DNA of 38,040 bases. It comes from Paraburkholderia phosphatilytica (GTDB lineage Bacteria; Pseudomonadota; Gammaproteobacteria; Burkholderiales; Burkholderiaceae). The position numbers were made by a program, and so were the translations under genes. The notes under the pieces are model-generated. The model saw only the letters and a list, made by a program, of their open reading frames with translations. It was not told the DNA's origin and did not search any database. Location: the NCBI RefSeq assembly GCF_003443895.1, contig NZ_QQOA01000056.1, forward strand, positions 1-38,040, given 5' to 3'. This document shows, in pieces, positions 32,208 through 38,040 of this stretch; position 1 is the first letter of the stretch, and every line of letters begins with the position of its first letter.

Positions 32208-32795
32208 ATGAAGCTGGAAGTGCGCAAGGTGGTCACGTATATCGAAGACACGCTGATCGAAGGCGGCAAGCCTGCCGCTCAGCCGCTCAAGCTGTTCGCC
32301 GCCGCCGCGGTGCTGCGTAATCCGTGGGCAGGCCGCGGTTTCGTCGAAGACCTGAAGCCCGAAATTCACGCGCTCGCGCCGCAACTCGGCGAACTGCTGA
32401 CCGGCGAGATCCTGCGCATCGCCGGTTCGGGCGAAGCGGTCGAGGGCTACGGCAAGGCCGCGATCGTCGGCACGTCGGGCGAAGTGGAGCACGCGTCCGC
32501 GCTGATCCACACGCTGCGCTTCGGCAACAAGTACCGCACGGCGGTTGGCGCGAAGAGCTACCTCGCTTTCACCAACGTGCGCGGCGGCCCGAACTGCCCG
32601 ATCTCGATTCCGCTGATGCACAAGCACGACGAAGGTATGCGCTCGCACTACCTGACCGTGCAGTTTTCGATCGTCGATGCTCCGGCGCCCGATGAAATCG
32701 TGATCGCGCTCGGCGCATCGATCGGTGGCCGTCCACATCACCGCATCGGCGACCGGTATCAGGATCTGAAGGAGCTGGAAGCCAATGACGCCTGA
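32208..32795 (+). CDS. DUF1185 ("amino acid synthesis") family protein
   Basis: A 195-aa cytosolic protein of the DUF1185 family, recognised from KVVTYIEDTLIEGGKPAAQP, AAAVLRNPWAGRGFVEDL, GKAAIVGTSGEVEHASALIH and GGPNCPISIPLMHKHDEGMR. The Pfam name implies a link to amino-acid synthesis, but no activity is established that I know of. AAGGAG at 32195-32200 lies 7 nt before the ATG at 32208, and this decides the start. It is the first gene of the operon. Conserved His, Asn, Cys and Gly clusters suggest an enzyme or ligand-binding role. Confidence 0.88.
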   Translation: MKLEVRKVVTYIEDTLIEGGKPAAQPLKLFAAAAVLRNPWAGRGFVEDLKPEIHALAPQLGELLTGEILRIAGSGEAVEGYGKAAIVGTSGEVEHASALIHTLRFGNKYRTAVGAKSYLAFTNVRGGPNCPISIPLMHKHDEGMRSHYLTVQFSIVDAPAPDEIVIALGASIGGRPHHRIGDRYQDLKELEANDA

Positions 32796-33666
32796 ACTCG
32801 CGTCCGCTTCGGCGAGTGCCGGTGGCATCGCAGCCGGCACCTGCTACAGCGTCTACACGCCCAGCGCCGGCAAGCCGGCCGAAACCGTCGTGCTGATTCA
32901 CGGCGTCGGGATGAACCAGAGCGTGTGGGCGCCGCAGATCGCAGCGTTGACGAACCGTTACCGCGTCGTCGTGTACGACATGCTCGGCCACGGCGGCAGC
33001 GCGCTGCCTTCCGCGCAGCCGTCGCTCGGCGAATACGCGGCGCAGCTCGCGAAACTGCTCGATGCGCTCGATCTGACCACGGCGCACGTGATCGGTCATT
33101 CGATGGGCGCGCTCGTCGCGCTCGAATTCGCGCTGACGTACCCGGCGCGTACGCTGAGCGTGGTCGCGCTGAACGCGGTGTATGACCGCACGCCGGAGCA
33201 GCGCGCGGCGGTGTTGAACCGCGCCGCGACGCTCGATGCGAGTTCCGCGGTGGCAGGTGTCGATGCGACGCTCGCGCGCTGGTTCGGCGATCCGATTCCC
33301 GCGCATCTGACCGAAGCGGCGCGCGCGGTGCGCTCGCTGCTGGTCTCGGTCGATCCGGTCGGCTACGCGCGCACCTATCAGCTGTTCGCGAGTTCGGACG
33401 ATGCGCACGTGGGCCGTCTCGCGCAGCTCGCCGTGCCGGCGCTGTTCCTCACCGGCGAATGCGATCCGAATTCGAGCCCGCACATGTCGCACGCGATGGC
33501 CGCGGTCGCGCCGTTCGGCCGCGCCGAAGTGATCGCGAAGGAACGGCACATGATGAACGTCACCGAGCCCGCACTCGTCAACGAACGTCTGCTGGCCTTT
33601 TTGAACGACGCGCAACGCGCGGTGCCCGAATCGCAGCGGGCATCCCGGCAGGAGGCGGCAAGATGA
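32785..33666 (+). CDS. Alpha/beta-fold hydrolase
   Basis: A 293-aa hydrolase with an intact triad: S106 in the nucleophile elbow GHSMG, D227 in LTGECDPN, and H255 in AKERHMMN. The oxyanion region is VVLIHGVGMNQSVW. It resembles 3-oxoadipate enol-lactonase/RutD-type hydrolases and would open an ester, lactone or carbamate-like bond. It overlaps the DUF1185 gene by 11 bp and the flavin reductase gene by 4 bp (ATGA), so translation is coupled. Confidence 0.9.
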   Translation: MTPELASASASAGGIAAGTCYSVYTPSAGKPAETVVLIHGVGMNQSVWAPQIAALTNRYRVVVYDMLGHGGSALPSAQPSLGEYAAQLAKLLDALDLTTAHVIGHSMGALVALEFALTYPARTLSVVALNAVYDRTPEQRAAVLNRAATLDASSAVAGVDATLARWFGDPIPAHLTEAARAVRSLLVSVDPVGYARTYQLFASSDDAHVGRLAQLAVPALFLTGECDPNSSPHMSHAMAAVAPFGRAEVIAKERHMMNVTEPALVNERLLAFLNDAQRAVPESQRASRQEAAR

Positions 33667-34640
33667 GCGAAGCAACCCCTTTCGATCCCGTGGGATTTCG
33701 CCGCGCGCTCGGCGCGTTCGTGACCGGCGTCACGGTGGTCACGACGATCCAGGCCGACGGCACGCCGCGCGGCTTCACCGCGAACTCGTTCACGTCGGTG
33801 TCGCTCGATCCGCCGTTGGTTCTCGTGTGCATCGCGAAGACCGCATCGAGCTACGCGACGTTTTCGCAGACCACGCATTTCGCCGTGAGCGTGCTCGCGG
33901 AAGACCAGAAGTCCGTGTCGGGCGTGTTCGCGTCGAAGGCCGCCGACAAGTTCGCGCAGGTCGCGTGGCAGGCGCGCGCGACGGGCGCGCCGGTGATCGA
34001 GGCCGCCGCCGCGAGCTTCGACTGCACGACGCACGAAGTGGTCGATGCGGGCGACCACATCATCCTGATTGGCCGCGTCGTCGATTTCCTGCATACCAGC
34101 GCAACGCCGCTCGGCTACTGCCGCGGCGCGTACGTGAACTTCAGTCTGTCGCAGGATGCGCTGGCCGCAGCCGGACAGCGCGCGCAGGTCGGCGCGATCC
34201 TCGAAACGCCGCAGGGCATCGTGCTGCTCGATACGCCCGAGGGTCTGCAACTGCCGCGTGCCGCGCGGCTCGAGCCCGCGAGCGATGCGGGCAGCCTGCA
34301 AGGCATGCTCGCCGCGCTCGGCCTCACCGCGCATCTCGACTTCCTGTTCGCGGTCTTCGAAGGGCACAGCCCAGGACAACCCGCGCAGCCGCAGGGCGCG
34401 GGCGTGCAGATCTACTACCGCGGCCGCGCATCGGTGAGCGACCCGGCGAACGACACCGCGAAGCATCCGGCGCATCTGCGTCTTGTGCCGCTCGACCAGA
34501 TCGCAGCGAGCGACGTGCGCGACAGCGCCGTGCGTTCGATGCTGCAGCGCTACGTGAAGGAGCGCAGCGAGGACACGTTCGGCATCTACATCGGCGATCA
34601 CGAGGCGGGCACCGTTCAGCCGCTCGCGCTCGCGCACTGA
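33663..34640 (+). CDS. Flavin reductase with degenerate Nudix-like C-terminal domain
   Basis: A 325-aa two-domain protein. Residues 1-165 form a RutF/HpaC-type flavin reductase (FRRALGAFVTGVTVVTT, GFTANSFTSVSLDPPLVLVC, HFAVSVLA), which would supply FMNH2 to the LLM monooxygenase next door. Residues about 175-312 look like a Nudix fold (VGAILETPQGIVLL, LPRAARLEP, HLDFLFAVFE), but the Nudix box equivalent reads QGMLAALGL, without the catalytic Arg-Glu and Glu-Glu. It may bind a nucleotide or flavin rather than hydrolyse it. GGAGG precedes the start. Usual flavin reductases of this type stop near residue 170. Confidence 0.87.
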   Translation: MSEATPFDPVGFRRALGAFVTGVTVVTTIQADGTPRGFTANSFTSVSLDPPLVLVCIAKTASSYATFSQTTHFAVSVLAEDQKSVSGVFASKAADKFAQVAWQARATGAPVIEAAAASFDCTTHEVVDAGDHIILIGRVVDFLHTSATPLGYCRGAYVNFSLSQDALAAAGQRAQVGAILETPQGIVLLDTPEGLQLPRAARLEPASDAGSLQGMLAALGLTAHLDFLFAVFEGHSPGQPAQPQGAGVQIYYRGRASVSDPANDTAKHPAHLRLVPLDQIAASDVRDSAVRSMLQRYVKERSEDTFGIYIGDHEAGTVQPLALAH

Positions 34641-34698
34641 CCGTCTTCGATCGATTCCGGCCGCGCGCGGCCGACCCATTCAGGGAAGAGGAAACGCC

Positions 34699-35742
34699 AT
34701 GAAGTTTTCGTTGTTTCTGCACATGGAGCGGTACGACACCAGCACGACGCACCGCGAACTGTTCGACCAGCTGACCGAGCTCGTGCAGATCGCCGAGCGC
34801 GGCGGTTTCGAAACCGCGTGGATCGGCGAGCACCATGCGATGGAGTTCACGATCGCGCCGAACCCGTTCGTCAATCTCGCGTATCTCGCCGCGAAGACCG
34901 AGCGCATCCGCCTGGGCACCGGCACCGTGATCGCGCCGTTCTGGCATCCGATCGCGCTCGCCGGCGAAGCCGGCATGGTCGACGTGGCGAGCAACGGCCG
35001 GCTCGATCTCGGCATTGCGCGCGGCGCGTACTCGTTCGAATACGAGCGCCTGCTGCCCGGACTCGATGCGATGGGCGCCGGCGCGCGGATGCGCGAACTC
35101 GTGCCCGCGCTGCGCAAGCTGTTCGAAGGCGACTACGCGCACGAAGGCGAATTCTGGTCGTGGCCGAAATCGACGCCGGTGCCGCGTCCGGTGCAGCAGC
35201 CGGTGCCGCCGATGTGGCTCGCCGCGCGCGATCCGAATTCGCACGCGTTCGCGGTCGCGAACGGCTGCAACGTGCAGGTCACGTCGCTGGCTGCCGGCGA
35301 TACCGAAGTGTTCAGCCTGATGGAGCGTTTCAACGCGGCGTGCAAGGCGCACCCCGAAGTGCCGCGCCCGCAGGTGATGATGCTGATGCACACGTTCGTC
35401 GGTGCGGACGCCGCCGAAGTGGACGCCGCCGTCGAAGATCTCGCGATCTTCTATCGCTACTTCAGCAAGTGGTTCAAGAACGAGCGCCCGATCGATCAAG
35501 GCTTCATCGAGCCGCTGACGGATGCCGACGTCGAAATGTTCCCGCAGTACTCGCCCGACAACATCCGCAAGAACCTCGTGATCGGCCAGCCCGCCGACGT
35601 GATCGCGCGCCTCAAGCAGTACGAGGAACTCGGCTACGACCAGTACAGCTTCTGGCTCGACAGCCATATGAGCTTCGAGCGCAAGCGCAAGTCGCTCGAG
35701 CTGTTCATCGCCGACGTGATGCCCGCGTTCGCGGCGCGTTGA
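34699..35742 (+). CDS. LLM class flavin-dependent oxidoreductase (luciferase-like monooxygenase)
   Basis: A 347-aa TIM-barrel monooxygenase of the bacterial-luciferase-like family. Marker segments are GFETAWIGEHHAMEF, RIRLGTGTVIAPFWHPIALA, GRLDLGIARGAYSFEYERLL and QPVPPMWLAARDPN. It would insert oxygen into an organic substrate using reduced FMN from the preceding reductase. GAAGAGGAA lies upstream of the ATG. Together with the hydrolase and the reductase it parallels RutA-RutD-RutF, but other substrates are possible. Confidence 0.92.
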   Translation: MKFSLFLHMERYDTSTTHRELFDQLTELVQIAERGGFETAWIGEHHAMEFTIAPNPFVNLAYLAAKTERIRLGTGTVIAPFWHPIALAGEAGMVDVASNGRLDLGIARGAYSFEYERLLPGLDAMGAGARMRELVPALRKLFEGDYAHEGEFWSWPKSTPVPRPVQQPVPPMWLAARDPNSHAFAVANGCNVQVTSLAAGDTEVFSLMERFNAACKAHPEVPRPQVMMLMHTFVGADAAEVDAAVEDLAIFYRYFSKWFKNERPIDQGFIEPLTDADVEMFPQYSPDNIRKNLVIGQPADVIARLKQYEELGYDQYSFWLDSHMSFERKRKSLELFIADVMPAFAAR

Positions 35743-35799
35743 GCCTGGGGGGCAGAAGACCCCAAGCAATGGCAACTGCAACGAATCGGAGTAGCTGAC

Positions 35800-37290
35800 A
35801 TGGTCCAGCGGTTCCAGCAGTACATCGATGGCGCGTTCGAAGACGGCAGTACGTCGTTCGACAGCGTCGATCCCGCGACCGGCGAGGTGTGGGCATCGAT
35901 GCCGGCCGCGAGCGCGGCGGACATCGACCGCGCGGTGCAGGCCGCGCATCGCGCGCTGTTCGACCCGGCGTGGGCGAATCTCACCGCGAGCCAGCGCGGC
36001 AAGCTGCTGTACAAGCTCGCCGAACTCGTCGCGGAGCATGCGCCGAAACTCGCGCAGCTCGAAACCCAGGATACCGGCAAGATCATCCGCGAGACGCGCA
36101 GCCAGATCGGCTACGTGGCCGAGTACTACCGCTACTACGCGGGCGTCGCCGACAAGATCCAGGGTGCGTGGCTGCCGGTCGATAAACCCGATATGGAAGT
36201 GACGCTGCGCCGCGAACCGGTTGGCGTGGTGGCGGCCGTCGTGCCGTGGAATTCGCAGCTGTTCCTCTCCGCGGTGAAACTCGGTCCCGCACTCGCGGCC
36301 GGTTGCACGGTGGTGCTGAAGGCATCGGAAGACGGTCCCGCGCCGCTGCTCGAATTCGCGCGGCTCGTGCATGAGGCCGGCTTTCCGGCGGGCGTGGTCA
36401 ACATCGTGACCGGCTTCGGTCAGGACTGCGGCCGCACGCTGACGAGCCATCCGCTCGTGTCGAAAATCGCGTTCACTGGTGGGCCGGAAACGGCGCGCCA
36501 CGTGGTGCGTAATTCGGCCGAGAACCTCGCGGCCACGTCGCTCGAACTGGGCGGCAAGTCGCCGGTGCTCGTGTTCGACGACGCCGATCTCGACAGCACC
36601 GCAAATGCGGTCGTAGCCGGCATCTTCGCCGCGACCGGGCAGAGCTGCGTGGCGGGTTCGCGCCTCGTCGTACAGCGTGGCATTCACGCCGCGCTGCTCG
36701 AGCGGCTGGTGGCGAAGGCCGCGACGATCCGCATCGGCAATCCGCAGAACGTGGACACCGAAATGGGTCCGCTCGCGACGAAGCGTCAGCTCGAACATAT
36801 TCAGCGCGTGCTGCAAGCAAGCGTCGAGGCGGGCGGCAAGGTCGTGACCGGCGGCCGCGTACCGCAGGCCGGTTCGCGCGAAGGCGTGCCGGCGGGCGGC
36901 TTCTTCTTCGAGCCGACCATCGTCGACTGTCCGCATGCGCAGGTGCCGAGCGTCGTCGAAGAGCTGTTCGGACCGGTGCTGAGCGTGGTCACGTTCGATA
37001 CCGAAGCGGACGCGATCCGTCTCGCGAACGACACCCGCTACGGGCTCGCATCGGGTGTCTTCACGCGCAGCCTCACGCGCGCGCATCGCGTCACGCGTGC
37101 GCTGCGCGCGGGCATCGTCTGGGTCAACACGTATCGCGCGGTGTCGCCGATCGTGCCGTTCGGCGGCTACGGCTTGAGCGGCCTCGGCCGTGAAGGCGGG
37201 CTCGACGCGGTGCTCGACTACACGCGCACGAAGTCCGTCTGGATCCGCACCTCCGACGAACCGATCGCCGATCCGTTCGTGATGCGCTGA
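35800..37290 (+). CDS. Aldehyde dehydrogenase (NAD(P)+)
   Basis: A 496-aa enzyme of the ALDH superfamily with all key residues: N151 (VVPWNSQ), K174 (VLKASE), E249 (LELGGKS) and catalytic C283 (GQSCVAGSR). The end PFGGYGLSGLGREGGLD is typical. It would oxidise an aldehyde released by the upstream monooxygenase/hydrolase step to an acid. It is separated by 57 bp from the LLM gene and 30 bp from the next gene, in the same direction. Confidence 0.95.
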   Translation: MVQRFQQYIDGAFEDGSTSFDSVDPATGEVWASMPAASAADIDRAVQAAHRALFDPAWANLTASQRGKLLYKLAELVAEHAPKLAQLETQDTGKIIRETRSQIGYVAEYYRYYAGVADKIQGAWLPVDKPDMEVTLRREPVGVVAAVVPWNSQLFLSAVKLGPALAAGCTVVLKASEDGPAPLLEFARLVHEAGFPAGVVNIVTGFGQDCGRTLTSHPLVSKIAFTGGPETARHVVRNSAENLAATSLELGGKSPVLVFDDADLDSTANAVVAGIFAATGQSCVAGSRLVVQRGIHAALLERLVAKAATIRIGNPQNVDTEMGPLATKRQLEHIQRVLQASVEAGGKVVTGGRVPQAGSREGVPAGGFFFEPTIVDCPHAQVPSVVEELFGPVLSVVTFDTEADAIRLANDTRYGLASGVFTRSLTRAHRVTRALRAGIVWVNTYRAVSPIVPFGGYGLSGLGREGGLDAVLDYTRTKSVWIRTSDEPIADPFVMR

Positions 37291-37320
37291 CGCGCCCGTC
37301 CTTAGCCAACCGGAGTCCGC

Positions 37321-37635
37321 ATGTTCTACGAAATCCGCACGTATCGCATCAAGACCGGCGCCGTGCCCGCTTACCTGAAGCTCGTCGAGGAAGAAGGGAT
37401 CGCGCTGCAGAAGCGCTATCTCGGCGATCTGATCGGCTACTTCTTCTCGGAGATCGGCCCGTTGAACGAGATCGTGCACATCTGGGCGTATCCGAGTCTC
37501 GACGAACGCGAACGCCGCCGCGCGGCGCTCGCACAAGACCCGGCCTGGATCGAATTCGCGCCAAAGATCCAGGCGCTGATGGAAGAGATGCAGAACAAGA
37601 TCATGAAGCCCGCGCGCTTCTCGCCACTCACCTGA
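37321..37635 (+). CDS. NIPSNAP family protein
   Basis: A 104-aa single-domain NIPSNAP protein, a ferredoxin-like alpha+beta fold. MFYEIRTYRIKTGAVPAYL and GPLNEIVHIWAYPSLDERERR (in parts) are the family signature, and FAPKIQALMEEMQNKIMKP ends the domain. Small NIPSNAP proteins accompany many monooxygenase-based catabolic operons; they are thought to bind small metabolites or have isomerase/monooxygenase-like roles, without firm proof. CGGAG lies before the ATG. Confidence 0.92.
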   Translation: MFYEIRTYRIKTGAVPAYLKLVEEEGIALQKRYLGDLIGYFFSEIGPLNEIVHIWAYPSLDERERRRAALAQDPAWIEFAPKIQALMEEMQNKIMKPARFSPLT

Positions 37636-37699
37636 CCGAAGCGACGACGCGGGCCGACCACAGCCGTACCGTTACCACACAAGCAAACTGGAGGAAGAC

Positions 37700-38040
37700 A
37701 TGAGCAGCAGATGGACCCTGTATATCGCGCCGCTGATCGCCGTGTGCGCGGCGACCGTGGCGTCGGCGCCGGCCGCGTACGCCGCCGACCCGATCGTGTT
37801 TACCAGCTGGGGCGGCACGACGCAGTCGTCGCAGCAGAAGGACTGGGCGCAGCCGTTCACGCAGCAGACTGGCGTCAACGTGATGATGGATGGCCCCACC
37901 GACTACGGCAAGCTGAAGGCGATGGTGGACAGCGGCAATGTGAACTGGGACGTGGTCGACGTGGAAGGCGATTTCGCGTTCGCCGCGGAGAAGGCGGGGC
38001 TGGTCGAGCCGATCGATTATTCCGTCGTGAACAAGAGCGA
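37700..38040 (+). CDS. ABC transporter substrate-binding protein (PotD/SBP_bac_8-like), truncated by window end
   Basis: The first 113 codons of an open gene that runs off the window. The signal peptide runs to about residue 28 (PAAYA, mature ADPIVFTSWGGTTQSSQQ). Segments WAQPFTQQTGVNVMMDGPTD and NWDVVDVEGDFAFAAEKAG match polyamine/spermidine-type binding proteins (SBP_bac_8). GGAGGAAG lies 6 nt before the ATG. It is probably the binding part of the importer that brings in the substrate of the operon; permease and ATPase genes are expected just beyond 38040. A polyamine- or amine-like substrate is possible. Confidence 0.88.
   Translation, partial: MSSRWTLYIAPLIAVCAATVASAPAAYAADPIVFTSWGGTTQSSQQKDWAQPFTQQTGVNVMMDGPTDYGKLKAMVDSGNVNWDVVDVEGDFAFAAEKAGLVEPIDYSVVNKS

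Noticed and set aside
34324..37536. A 1070-codon open frame on the minus strand across the LLM and aldehyde dehydrogenase genes
   Set aside because: Its product is Arg/His-rich with no recognisable domain, and the plus strand encodes two intact, well-known enzymes. It is a mirror frame of GC-rich codons.
1..38040. Mobile elements, prophage, CRISPR array or tRNA
   Set aside because: No transposase, integrase, phage gene, spaced repeats or cloverleaf sequence was recognised on either strand.

Overview
The window is GC-rich chromosomal DNA, and its gene content points to a beta-proteobacterium of the Burkholderiaceae, most likely Paraburkholderia, Caballeronia or Burkholderia. The indicators are a 16-strand trimeric-porin type protein, the density of TetR, LysR and GntR regulators, BetI and HutC homologues, and codon third positions that are almost all G or C. 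The species assignment is an inference. I see no rRNA, tRNA, CRISPR array, insertion sequence or prophage. The window begins in non-coding sequence and ends inside an ABC substrate-binding protein gene.

Left part (1-11.0 kb): small redox and regulatory units. An aldo/keto reductase is divergent from a TetR regulator, with a 9-bp inverted repeat over the shared promoter. A forward run holds an NmrA-like protein, an SDR and a GNAT protein. A threonine aldolase, a porin and a choline-type substrate-binding protein follow on the minus strand. An orphan betI with its operator, a LysR regulator and a divergent SDR close this part.

Middle (11.0-22.4 kb): a lipoprotein, a P-loop kinase, an IlvD/EDD dehydratase followed by a GNAT protein, a DUF2846 lipoprotein, a NarL-type response regulator overlapping a 7TM histidine kinase, a 6-HDNO-like FAD oxidase, and a YgdQ-type TerC protein divergent from NhaR. 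A TerB-like gene lies antisense to the end of nhaR.

Histidine-related operon (22.9-28.7 kb): a polar amino-acid ABC importer (binding protein, two permeases, ATPase), a histidine ammonia-lyase family protein, and a HutC repressor. A near-canonical HutC operator lies upstream of the operon. The lyase-family protein lacks the Ala-Ser-Gly triad that forms the MIO cofactor, and two other active-site residues are changed, so it is unlikely to be an ordinary HutH.

Right part (28.7-38.0 kb): a Tat-exported lipoprotein with alginate-lyase-like, FN3 and LamG domains lies behind a perfect 24-bp LacI/PurR-type palindrome. Next comes a GntR/FCD regulator with its own terminator, then a tightly packed operon: DUF1185, alpha/beta hydrolase, flavin reductase with a degenerate Nudix-like tail, LLM flavin monooxygenase, aldehyde dehydrogenase, NIPSNAP protein, and a substrate-binding protein cut by the window end. 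Three copies of one 18-bp dyad mark the GntR gene and this operon as a regulon. The enzyme set resembles the Rut pyrimidine pathway in logic (RutA/RutF/RutD-like parts) but lacks its other members. It is the best candidate here for an undescribed catabolic system.
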